DNA of 64,000 bases from the NCBI GenBank assembly GCA_037074615.1, contig CM073549.1, positions 3,911,001 through 3,975,000 on the forward strand. Direction: 5' to 3'. The notes under the pieces are model-generated. The model made no database searches. It was not told the DNA's origin and worked only from the letters and a program-made list of their open reading frames with translations. Numbering within the stretch: position 1 is the stretch's first letter; the number at the start of each line of letters is the position of its first letter. The stretch comes from Leucaena leucocephala. Lineage: Eukaryota > Streptophyta > Magnoliopsida > Fabales > Fabaceae. The translations under genes and the position numbers were made by a program. Shown here one piece after another: positions 13,150-23,351 of this stretch.

Positions 13150-15600
13150 GGAACAGTGTTACAGAGATTAATGGCATATTCGCATGTTTTCTCACTTCTA
13201 TTCTAACTTCTAGGCTTAATGATTCTCAGGTAAAAAAAAAACTTTATGTTTCCCCCTACAATATTTTAAAAAAAGTATACTCTAAATATTTTAATTTTAT
13301 TTATTTCACTTATAATTTTTTAAATTAATATAATTTTATTTATAATTTTTTTAATTTAATATAATTTTTAGTACTTAAAAATTAGATTATGAGTAAAATT
13401 ATGTCAAATTCAAAAGATTATGGTTAAATTACACCACAAATAAGAATATGATAGCATCTAAAAAATAAGATTAGATATTAGACACTAGTTTACCTAATTA
13501 TTTTTTTAACTAGATACTTATAACCTTGAAAATAAATTAGAGGCATGATGTTATAATAATACAGTAACTTTTTAATAGTGATATTATAAATTATTAAATA
13601 GACAAAATAAAATTTGATTCAACAATTATTTAAAATTTTAATTTATTTCTTGGCTAATAAATTATGAAAGAACTTATTTAAATTTTGAGTAATTAGTAAT
13701 AAACATAATAAACCATCTATTAAAATAAATAAATATCAATATATTAGTATAAAATATAAAATTTAATAATATCACCATTTATAAATCTAGAACCTACAAA
13801 CTTCTTTATAGAGGAAGGATTTTTATGCCACTAATCATAACATCTCACTATTGGTCATCATATCTTGCATTTTTTTTTGCCGACAAATATATATATATAT
13901 TCTTGAAAAATATTAGAATTCCACTTATAATCAATTTATTTTTTTTTGGTACAATATAATCAAGTGCCTCTCATAATCAGTTTAGTTTAGATGGTAAAAG
14001 TGCCTCTCATATGTCACAAAAATGTGGGCTTAAATTTTGCTACAAGCTCCCAAGAACAAGAAGACACAAACCCAAATGCACTTTCTTGTACAATTCTTCT
14101 TGTAGATATTGGTCTAAATTCTGAACAGTTCTTGTACATATACTGTTTCTTTCTGTCCTTTTTCTTATGTGGAAGTGTGTTGGCCCTTCTTTTAATCATG
14201 GGATTGGGTTGTGTCTACTTTGATGGGAAATTTAATTCATTTGCCAAAATTTCCCTAACCATTAGATTTTAGTTTAATGAGCTAATTCTTTATAATATAA
14301 TAAATTAATATTTAAATTTTTATTAAGAGATATGTTTATATTTAATATCTTAAATATCTAATAAAATTGTATCTAATAGAAAGATACTTATATTGAACTA
14401 AAAAAAAAATATTTTTCTCTTATAATCTCTTACCATAACAATCAAGGGGAAGCTAGAGTTTAGTAAAAGAGATAATAACGTGATAAATTAAAATTAAAAT
14501 TTTTATTAGAATAATTACTTATATCTAATATTTGACTATAATTTGAATGCTATCTGCTTTAATAGAAAGATAGTTGTACGTATAAAAAAATTTATATATT
14601 TAGTCTCATTTGATGTGTACGCTATTGTGCAATTTGCTTGTCGTTATTGAAGTAGCTGCAACACGGAGGAGACAATTACTTTACTTTATCAGAAAATTTT
14701 GTTAATAGCACAAAATTATATAATACTAGCAATGTTTTCTAAGTCTTAAATACTAAATAGCTGGTAATAATTATAATAAAATATGTATAAGACAGAAACA
14801 TAGACAGGAGAAGCTTGAGAAAGACAAAATAGCAATGAAGAAGTCGGGAATCACGGAACTAGAAATTATTTTCTTAATAAAAATTAAATTAAAATTATTT
14901 CTATAATAATATTTCTTTTTTGTTCGTGCCATATGATATTGGACAACAACCCGTTATTCTTTAAGCTTTTCCAACTTTATTTGTTTTTTTTTTTAACAAT
15001 ATTTGAACTCCAAATTTTACTCAAAGAATACTTATCCTTTATCCTTCGTATTTATAAATAATAAAAATTTAAATAAATATACAGTATAATCTTTCATATA
15101 TATCATATCTTTTTTTAATTAAAAAAATTCATTATTTGTTTTAGCTGATATATCAAGACGCCCACGATATAAGCACACACATACAGGGAAGAGCTATATG
15201 CAAATGATAAGATGTTCGTATAATAATAATAAATTTTATTTTATGAAGTTGATTATATGAATAACAAAATGCTATTATTGATTAAATTATTAGATAAATT
15301 ATTAATTAAAAATTCATACTCAATAACTTCGTAAGGTATTCTTTTGGAGTCTTTTTTTATATTTTTTTAAAAAAATCTATATTATTTTATTTATCCTTCT
15401 CACTAATGTATCTAGTGTCTTTTTTTTTTTATGTGCTCAAATTACCTAAAACAATTTTATATTTTAGTAAAACAAAAGTTATAATGATTCTTCCTTCAAA
15501 GGAAAGATAATGGTGTGGCATCTGCAGAAGAATCGAAAGGAGACAAGACTATTACAAAACCAGAAAGCCAACAAAAGCACCACCCTGCATCAGCTTTAGC
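13150..15600. other. AT-rich spacer between PPR gene and X8 gene
   Basis: The sequence is dominated by A/T runs. A single open stretch at 13991-14272 has no recognisable protein features. No RNA gene or bounded mobile element was found. Confidence 0.45.
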
Positions 15601-15656
15601 TTTTGTTTCAGTCCCATGAAACTGTAGAAAATATTACCACTAACCACAAAGCACCA

Positions 15657-15660
<4 letters not shown>

Positions 15661-15690
<30 letters not shown>
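15661..15690. repeat. (TA)n microsatellite
   Basis: Fifteen TA units just upstream of the probable 5' leader of the X8 gene. It creates a spurious Ile-Tyr repeat ORF on the plus strand. Confidence 0.95.
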
Positions 15691-15701
<11 letters not shown>

Positions 15702-16504
15702 GAAGCATCATCGTCAAGGGCAAACAGTTACTTTTTTGGGGTGTGCTTTTTGCAGCGTCGCTTGCTGATTTCAACAATCGTAAGTCTCCTTTCTCAAGTT
15801 TTCCTATTCTGGGGTTTGATCCAAGAAAGCTATGATTCTTATTGATGAGGCTTTAGTTATAGTTTGTTTATTTATTTATTTATATATGTATATATCTATA
15901 TAAGATGCAAAAACACAAAAAAGATGAAATTCTTCCCAACAGGAACTCCATTGATGCTTCCCTTGAGTTGTAATAAATCTTGGCTTCTCTAACATTGTTT
16001 CAAACCCACAACAAACAACACATAAATAACGAGTGAAACAGCTCCCCCTTGCTGGTTTTTTGCCTTCTCCTTCAGTCTTCTCTTCTTCTTCTTCTTCAGT
16101 TCATCTGCTAATTCTTATTTTTGTTTCTGAGTTATCTGGGCTTTGTGATGGTAACATTATCTTTGATTTACATTAGTGAGGCAAAGTTTGGTCATTAATT
16201 AACCCACAGCAACATATTATTTTGGTTTTTTGGTAAACTTCTTAAGTAAACATTATGAAACTGATATTAGCTTTTGAGGATTCATTTGTTTGTTGTGTAT
16301 GCTTTGTGAGTAAATAATTTTTTGTTTATTGAAAATACTGTTACTTCGAAAATATTATGTGAGAATCTTGGTAGGGATTTCTTATATTTAAGGGTGTTTA
16401 AAGGATGAATCTGAGTTATTTGAATTTTTTTAAAAGTTTTGATCAGTCTCTGTATGATTTACATATTTTTAAGTGATTTATTTTTTTACATAGTTTTATT
16501 GGGA

Positions 16505-16513
16505 TTTTCTTAG
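16505..16513. repeat. 9-bp target-site duplication, left copy
   Basis: ttttcttag here is repeated exactly at 21507-21515, bracketing the 4993-bp outer element. Confidence 0.85.
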
Positions 16514-16599
16514 GCTATGTTTGGTTCAATAGAGGGGAGGGTAGATTAGGTTAATTTAAGGGAGGGTAGGTAAGGGTAGGGGAGGATATAAGTAGGGGT

Positions 16600-16745
16600 G
16601 GGCACGGGACGGGTCGGGACCGGGACAACCCCGTCCCGTGTCCCGTCCCGATACAGTACACGGGACGCAAAATTCGTCCCGTGTCCCGTCCCGTCCCGAA
16701 CATGTCCCGGTCCCGAACGGGACCGGGACGGGACGGGAATTCCCG
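16600..16745. repeat. GGGACGGGAC subterminal repeat cluster, left
   Basis: Dense, degenerate copies of cgggacgggac and its complement gtcccgtcccg occur in direct and inverted order. The G+C content is far above the surrounding DNA. The cluster pairs with a similar one at 18725-18875. Confidence 0.85.
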
Positions 16746-16888
16746 AATTCATCCCCATGCCCTCAAACAGCGTCTCAAACAGATCAAATGGATTACTGAA
16801 ATCCTGTCACAACAGATATAAACCATTCTTGAGAAGTAGGAATTTATGGGAACACAGAAAATTCCCACAAAAATATTTAGTAACTTAC

Positions 16889-17114
16889 TCCCATGCCCAT
16901 TCCAGAACCTTTAAGCCCAGCCTCTCCGTATGTGTCATAGATGGACCTCTTCTCATCATCTGTAAGACCTGCAACAAAATTAAACTCACTTGAGACCACT
17001 TATCACACTAGACACGCATAAGAACTATCACAGTTCAATCCAGCAACATGAATCTGTATTTTTACCTCATACGCATTGTTGATTTCCTTAAATTTCTGTT
17101 CTGCTCCAGCTTCT
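16889..17114 (-). pseudogene. Captured DnaJ (chloroplast DJA-type) gene fragment
   Basis: Exon 17066-17114 encodes EAGAEQKFKEINNAYE and exon 16889-16968 encodes [18 protein letters not shown] followed by SGMGMG. Together they are helices III-IV of a J domain and the start of the Gly/Met linker, as in plastid DnaJ proteins of the DJA5/DJA6 kind. A gtaaaa donor and a ttgcag acceptor separate the two pieces, so the fragment came from genomic DNA and not from an mRNA. At the junction the frame is off by one base (V-L then a lost base before D-D-E), so it is not translatable. The HPD motif is not present. Confidence 0.8.
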
Positions 17115-17400
17115 CTGCAGCACATACAAAAGTGAATGATGCACACTATAGTTTAACAGCGAACAAAAATGAAAAAAAAAATCCAATGATCTGTCAGATT
17201 TTGCATATAGCAGAAGAACTGTGTCATTCACATTAATCCCAATTTAATTTGAACTTGTGGTGTTTGCAAGGAAGTGCTTCAACAAGAGAATATACTTCAC
17301 ACTAAAAATTCCTGAGCTTCAGACATATGAGTCATATCTAATAGATTAAAGTTCCATACTGCTACACTTATTAATAGGCCATAGAAAACTCATAGCCTAA

Positions 17401-17500
17401 GTTAAATAAACCAATTCCTGTTCATCAAATGCAAAATCACCATAGTAATCATCATTAAGCAATTCTTCAATTTCCTCTGCATCTTGAGGTTTCCAGTGCT
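17401..17500 (-). other. Unassigned captured coding fragment in the hAT-like element
   Basis: On the minus strand a short open stretch reads WKPQDAEEIEELLNDDYYG and then DFAFDEQELVYLT before a stop. It is acidic, looks like a protein segment, and follows a possible acceptor (tag). It lies between the DnaJ and subtilase fragments. I do not recognise the family; it could be part of a third captured gene or chance. Confidence 0.35.
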
Positions 17501-17630
17501 ACCATGTGGTGTAGCATCAGAAGCCATCATTGCATTGAGTTCATGGAACAACAGTAAGAGATAGAGAAAAATAGTGTTTTTTTTTTAAATCATAGTTCAT
17601 GGTTTTACTTGATGACAAGAGGATTTTGAC

Positions 17631-18314
17631 CTGTTACAGAGAGATTTGTTTGAACGAAGATCTCCAAATTGACACTGTCCATGCCATTTTGATGGAATAG
17701 GCCCTATTCCTTTATCACTGAAGCTCTTGGATTCTGGCCAAACACCTATTCAAGACGAAGATGGTAAATAATAAAATTGTGAATCAGTTATAGTAAATGA
17801 CAATAGGGAAAAAATCCATAATATTCTCCTTCTAAATCAAATGGTTTTGGAACTTTGCACTTTTCAGTGGTTAGGCCTGAAACAAGTTTGTGTTTTTTTT
17901 GTAACTTTTTGTTGTTTCATGGGAAATAATCTTACTGATGTAGTGATATATAAGATTAGAATATCATAGCATCAATGGCCCTGAGGAATTGTGTAAAATT
18001 CCAAGCAAGCACAAAAATAAACAGGGAAAAGCCTGTGCAAAACCATGGAAACTAGTTTGCATGGAAAACCCATAAATCATTTGGATTCTTCAAAGAAAGA
18101 CATACAGTAAAAGATTAAATTTTGAATACGAGGTTAAGTTAAAAACATATGTCAAGGTTTGCAATGATTGTATCTTCACCATATTTTGCCTTTAACCAAG
18201 CAGAATCGTTATTAACTACTCCTTTAGAGGACTCTAGCCCAAGAAACTGCCATGATCGTGTTGTGTGCAGTTCCCTCCTTCTGTTCAAGAACACAAACAC
18301 CACATTTGGATTCT
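17631..18314 (-). pseudogene. Captured subtilase (S8, SBT5-like) gene fragment
   Basis: Exon A (about 18151-18314) encodes NPNVVFVFLNRRRELHTTRS, then SWQFLGLESSKGVV and YGEDTIIANLD. Exon B (17631-17745) encodes [20 protein letters not shown] followed by WHGQCQFG and CNR. This order is the end of the propeptide, the mature N-terminus and the region around the catalytic Asp of plant subtilases, closest in memory to the SBT5 group. A gaatag acceptor before exon B and a donor after CNR remain. The normal D-T-G around the catalytic Asp is changed (LDI at the exon edge), and the His and Ser catalytic regions are absent. It is a fragment on the strand opposite to the X8 host gene. Confidence 0.85.
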
Positions 18315-18427
18315 CTGTAAACACCATACAGTAAAGAAATCAGTAATTTTTAACGTTAAATGATGAGAAAAACAGAGCAAAACATAGAATTGAGACACAG
18401 GGTAAGAACAAAAACACCTGGGAGGCT

Positions 18428-18502
18428 GTGAGGCGGTGAGGGGGATTGCGTGCCGAATGCCTAGGAGGACTGATAGAGGCTATGAGGCGGTGAGGGGGAC
18501 TG
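18428..18502. repeat. Short direct repeat in GC-rich end of the hAT-like element
   Basis: The unit tgaggcggtgagggggaytg occurs at about 18428-18447 and again at about 18483-18502, within a GC-rich block (18420-18600) next to the right subterminal repeats. Confidence 0.6.
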
Positions 18503-18724
18503 ACCACTGGCCTACAGGGCGAGTGGCGATGGCCGTGGTGGTTGGGGCAAGGGCGTGAGGCGGTGACCGGTGAGGGTATGAGTGCTCTGTCTGGTGCTTG
18601 CTGTTAGGGCTGGCTGAAATGGTGAAACCTAAAAGTGAGACTGTGAGAGGGAAGAGTGATATATGTTTCTTCTCTGCCTTGTTGCCTCACACTTCATTAA
18701 TCAATTAAAAAAAAACATATATAT

Positions 18725-18875
18725 ATCGGGACGGGACGACCCGAGGGTCGTGCCGAGACCCGTCCCGTCCCGATACATATATTGTCCCGTCCCGATATTT
18801 TCCCGTCCCGGTTATTCTCGGGACGGGACAGATCCGTCCCGAATTCACCGGGATCGGGACGGGTCACCCGGGACG
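18725..18875. repeat. GGGACGGGAC subterminal repeat cluster, right
   Basis: This is the counterpart of the cluster at 16600-16745: repeated cgggacgggac and gtcccgtcccg units in mixed orientation, close to the right end of the hAT-like element. Confidence 0.85.
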
Positions 18876-19619
18876 GGAACAAAATGACCAGCCCTAGATA
18901 TAAGTGTGAAGGTAGGGGAGGAGAGATGATATTTCTTGTTTGGTTCAGGAAAGGAGGGGAGGGTAAGTAATAAAAAATTGACAAATATACCCTCAGGCTT
19001 TTATTTAAATTTTTTTGTTTTTTATTTACAATATTTATATCATAATTATTATTTTTTTATTTATATATTTAAAAAAACTTTTTACTCATTTGTATATATG
19101 ATTATATGATTATTGTTATTCAATATAAAACTAAAATAATTGTATGAGAATTCTATATCCAAATTTAAACCTTATGATACACAATCACAAAACAAAATTA
19201 TATATCACATAATTACATAGGCAAAAAGTAATTACATAATTACATAAGCCTTCTGATACACAATCACAAAACATATTGCAATACCTAAGCTTCACCTACT
19301 CTTATTTTTATTTACGAATGGTGGTATAAAAATAATTGATATTGCATTAATAAAGCGAAGGTAACAATTATTTTGAAACTGAAAGAGCATTATCGTAGTC
19401 TGATTACAATTTATTTATTTAACAATCTCTACGTTATAGAAACCTTGTACAACTTACAAATGGAATAATAATTGTCAAGTGAGGAGGGCAAAATTACTTA
19501 AAAATTCTTATTACCTCCATTTTTATTTAAAATAAAAAATAATTATTAATATAACTTATGTTCTTGTAATCACCTGTCTCCAAAGGAAAGAAACAAGTGT
19601 GAATTCTTAAAAATTAACA

Positions 19620-21329
19620 ATCAATTGCCATTGCCAATTTCTTTCGCTAATGAAGCTGCTTCTTTCAAATTATCAATCCATCCATAAAAACCAATGGCTA
19701 GGGCAAGCTGCATAGACCATATGACTGCTGTTGCAATGGTTGAGTATATTTTTGCAGGTACAACATCCACATTAATGATATCAACATTAACAACTTGTTG
19801 ATGCAGCTTTCTTCAAACATCATTCCAGCAATCAATTGGCATCCAGTAAACTACATGACGTCTAAACACAATATCCTTAGGATTCCCTTCAGTTCCTGAT
19901 GAATTTCCATTCTTATAATATGGTAGAATCATTGCATAATTGAGGCAATAAATATTCAAGATGAGGCTTTCACCCAAAAGAAAACTTATGATTCAAAATG
20001 AGGTTGTATGGAGATGCAAACATGGGAGAACAGTTTAAACATTCTACTAACACATTTTTGTATCATTATAGAACTCAGTGCAACACAACAGTTTGTCTTT
20101 ATCACTTACAATGTGTTCATCTTTTCTCACTCCATCCCTCCCCTTACCATTCCATTCCCTCCTCTCCAAAAGTTCCAAAGAAAGCTTTAGTTTGCAACAT
20201 AAATATTTAGATTTACTTAAACAGAAGATTTAGACACTTGACCTTATATGCTTAACATGCTTTTGTCCATCAAATCAGAACAAGTGGATTTTTAAAGTGT
20301 TAATAATATTAATAACAAGAGTTTGTCATAGAACATAAAAAATTCATGCCTTAGTTCGATTGGAAACAAGCACCTTAAGTATATAAGGCTAAGTACAAAA
20401 GTTTTTTCCTACATTTAAATAGATATGAATGCACTAGACAAAAATAGCGAGGAATATGGAACTGATTTGATCAACTATGTAATGTATTGAATCAAACATT
20501 CAATATTTAGCATGAAATATCATAACATGATTTTCACAGTGAGCTGTGATATGTTGATGAACCATCCTATAGACTGCAAACAAAGATGGTAACTATAGTT
20601 TGTTCTAATATATTTTTGTCAGCATTTAAAGTCACCGACCACCTCATATGTAATTGCCAACCAAAACTCGTAAGAAGTCAGTGTTCAATAAAGTAATTAG
20701 CCCACAGGATTGTATCAGCATAATACTCCTGAAAAAATAAATAATCTACCTGATAAGTTTTGACCATAATTCGAGTACTCCATGAACTGGACATTATTTG
20801 AATCCAGTAGTTTCAGAAAATCACTGAAGTCTATCCTGTGCGAGTTCTCTGGGTCCCACTCAGTACCCTTTAGTTTGCCACGCATAGCCAATAAAGCTCT
20901 GCTCCAACATGAAGCCATGACAAGCTGCCTCTCTAACTGCACATTAGCCTTGTTCTCAAATTCTTCTAACTTTTCAAGGATCAATGAAAGGCATAGGGAA
21001 AAAAAAGCAACATTCTGATGCCAGAGGTGGAGTCAGAGTCAAGTGTGAGCCCAACCTTGAGTATCCACAATGGTCACCCTATGTATGTCTGCAAGATAAT
21101 TAAAAAATATAGTTTGTGATAAGAGGAATTCTTCTTCAGGCAGACTCTCAATTCCTCTTAAGGCTTCAAGCATCACAAGTGCCAACGGTGGTGGTTGCCG
21201 AAGTACGTTGAGCGACCGGCAACGTTTATTGCAGGCGCGTGCCAACGGAGAAGGAGTTAGAGCACACATGCGGAAGCTGGGAATGGCGGAAATGAGAAGG
21301 GAAAAAGGGTTTTTACACCCTGAGGGCAA
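19620..21329 (-). pseudogene. Captured FTSHI4-like (FtsH-like inactive protease) gene fragment
   Basis: Three exon-like blocks lie on the minus strand. 21039-21329 contains PPPLALVMLEALRG and NYLADIHRVTIVDTQG. 20745-20984 contains RALLAMRGKLKGTEWDPENS and FLKLLDSNNVQFMEYSNYGQ. 19620-19905 contains FRRHVVYWMPIDCWNDV, a stop, RKLHQQVVNVD and YSTIATAVIWSMQLALAIGF. From memory these match the N-terminal and membrane region of the plant chloroplast FTSHI4 (At5g64580-like) proteins, upstream of the AAA domain, which is absent. The stop at 19813-19815 replaces an expected Trp (TGG to TGA). Introns remain between blocks, so the source was genomic. It is the cargo of the outer Mutator-like element. 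Confidence 0.7.
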
Positions 21330-21506
21330 TCCTGAAAAATAAAAAAATTGGCAGGGATAATTTAGTCAGGAAAACAAGTAATATTTCTCACCCCTCCAAA
21401 AAACCCCAAATTTGGAGGGGTGAGAGAGAGGGGTAGGGGAGCAAAAAAAGACAGAAATATTCCCCTCCCCTCCCCTCCCCTCTAAAACCCCCCAACCAAA
21501 CAATAC

Positions 21507-21515
21507 TTTTCTTAG
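21507..21515. repeat. 9-bp target-site duplication, right copy
   Basis: ttttcttag, identical to 16505-16513. Confidence 0.85.
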
Positions 21516-21739
21516 AGAAATCCATTTCAAGAACATACTCATTTATGTACCAAAAAAAACTCTAAATACACTCATCACCCTTAAAATTATCTCATTATTC
21601 ATTCCATTTAATTTGGTGTTAATTGAGTCAACTAAATTGGATTTGACACATGAAAAATTAATTTTACCTTGAATTTACAATTTGATTCTATGTTAATTAA
21701 TTGCTTAATTTGATTCAATTTTACCATATCAATCTTTCA

Positions 21740-22300
21740 TGCTACGGGCCTGCTTGATTTGAGGCAAAACCATAGTTTTAGAAACCCTTTAGGTAAAACC
21801 TTTATTTAGGGAAATTTTAAAACAAACAGTCATATTTGTCCATAAGTGCTTTTGGGCTAAACCATGATTTTGAATAAGTTATTGGAATTAGCTTTTGGAA
21901 CAGTAAAAGAGCTTATGGACTATCCAATTACTACTTTACCCTTATTTTTTCTTACACCCTCTCTCCTGTCTCATCTCTCTTCTCTACCCTCTCTCCTCTC
22001 TCTTCTCTACACTCTCTCCTCTCTCCTCTCTATCCTCTATCCTCTTTAACCTCTCCCCTCTCTTCTCTCTCTTCTCCACCCTCTCTCCTCTCTCCTCTCT
22101 CCTCTTTTTAATAAAATCATATCATTTTTAGTAATTTACCAATACAAAAAGTCATTTTGAAAATAACTATCCAAACATTTATTTATTCAGAACCACTTTT
22201 TTTTCCATAAGCTATTCTTTAAAAGCCATTTTCCATAAGCTGTCCAAAAACCCGTTTTTTTATAAGTCATTTTCCAAAAATTTATCCAAATACACACTAC
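21740..22300. repeat. Possible second DNA-transposon relic with CT-rich core
   Basis: The right side contains repeated ccataagct / tttccataagc units, and the left side has related ccataagtgcttttgg sequence. A CTCTCC/CTCTTC tract fills 21955-22105. The arrangement resembles a non-autonomous element in the same X8 intron, but no clear target duplication or clean terminal inverted repeat was found. Confidence 0.35.
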
Positions 22301-23170
22301 ATTTAAGCCTCAAATTTTATTTAACAGAAAAATATGTATATTTTAAGCTATAAATAGCTCCATAGTTGTGATCTTGTGAGTAGAATTTAAACTCATTAAA
22401 ACCTAATCTAGTAATATCCCAATCCCATTAAGCTTCAGGTTAAGATAGAACTCAAACACAGATTCGATCTTTTTGAAACCTCTTAGTTTCTATTTGCAGG
22501 TGTAGTGACAGCAAAATTATTAACAGATGAAGAACACCAAGAAGAAATCTTCTCAAGATCCGAGTTTACTCAATTAGATGATGTTACAGTAGTGAACCCT
22601 ACAACCTCAGGAATAGATAATCCATACCCTACAGTGAACCCTACAAATCCTCAAGCACCAGACACAACAGGGCAAACCCCAACAATTCCTCAAACACCAG
22701 ACACAACAGGGCAAATCCCTCCAACAGTCCCAAACACAAACACAAACCCTAAACCTAACCCTAATCCTAATCCTAATCCTCCTGCAACATCATCAGGAGG
22801 GGGTCAATGGTGTGTTGCAAGCCAGGGAGCTTCTGACACAGCTCTGCAGGTTGCTCTTGATTATGCTTGTGGCTATGGAGGAGCAGATTGATTGTTCAGC
22901 TATCCAACCAGGAGCAAGCTGTTATAACCCTAATACTGTCAAGAACCATGCTTCTTATGCTTTCAACGATTACTACCAGAAGAATTCTGCTCCTACAAGC
23001 TGTGTTTTTGGAGGAACTGCAACACTAACTAGCACTGACCCAAGTAAGCATATACCATCACTCATAGATTCTATGTTGCCATTTTCAGGAAAAACTATTT
23101 TCAAATAGTCTTATCTTTAGAGAATCTATGTTTGAAGTAGGGTTAGAACATGAATAGAATCCTGCTAACA

Positions 23171-23351
23171 ATGGTTGGGTTGAGTAGAAGAGACTCAATA
23201 ACCCATAATCAAGGTCAAGAATTCGAACCTTGTGAATTAAAAAAACAAACTACATTAGGAGAGCTGATCTCTATTTGGATCCAACAGAACGAATTTGGAT
23301 TAGTCAGTAGTACTGAATACCAAATAGTCGTACGAGAAGAAATAAAGAATG
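23171..23351 (+). mobile_element. SINE-like insertion in an X8 intron
   Basis: It is flanked by an imperfect 20-bp duplication (17 of 20 match): tgaatagaatcctgctaaca at 23151 and tgaacagaatcctagtaaca at 23352. The 5' part has a tRNA-like layout with an A-box-like ggttgggttgagtag and a B-box-like attcgaaccttg. Confidence 0.6.

Larger units (their letters stand above)
16585..18904. mobile_element. hAT-like (Pack-hAT) element nested in the outer element
   Basis: The element itself is 16593-18896 (2304 bp). It is bracketed by a perfect 8-bp duplication, gatataag, at 16585-16592 and 18897-18904, the size typical of hAT. Its ends are TAGGGGTGGGC on the left and TAGGGCTGGTC inverted from the right. 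Both subterminal regions (about 16600-16745 and 18725-18875) are packed with short CGGGACGGGAC-type units in both orientations, a pattern like transposase-binding repeats. No transposase is visible. The interior carries fragments of a DnaJ gene and a subtilase gene, both on the minus strand, plus an unassigned fragment. Confidence 0.85.
16514..21506. mobile_element. Mutator-like (Pack-MULE type) element carrying a gene fragment
   Basis: The element is flanked by a perfect 9-bp duplication, the size usual for Mutator-like elements. The two ends form a short imperfect inverted repeat: the left end is GCTATGTTTGGTT and the inverted right end is GTATTGTTTGGTT, each followed by TAGAGGGGAGGG-like sequence. 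G-rich runs continue inward on the left and C-rich runs (cccctcccct repeats at 21463-21484) lie at the right. I see no transposase, so it would be non-autonomous. Its cargo is the FTSHI4-like fragment at about 19620-21330, and a hAT-like element is inserted 79 bp from its left end. It lies in intron 1 of the X8 gene. The terminal motif alone could also suggest PIF/Harbinger, but 9 bp of duplication argues against that. Confidence 0.75.

Noticed and set aside
15603..15845. 80-residue ORF with an Ile-Tyr repeat
   Set aside because: It is created by the (TA)15 microsatellite and has no coding features.
16600..16745. CRISPR-like or satellite array
   Set aside because: The units are irregular, unspaced and in mixed orientation, and sit inside a bounded transposon in a plant genome.
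16546..16993. Arg/Pro/Gly-rich ORFs on both strands
   Set aside because: They are translations of the GGGACGGGAC subterminal repeats of the hAT-like element.
16593..18896. Working DnaJ or subtilase genes
   Set aside because: Only internal exons are present, catalytic or HPD regions are missing, and the DnaJ frame is broken at the junction.
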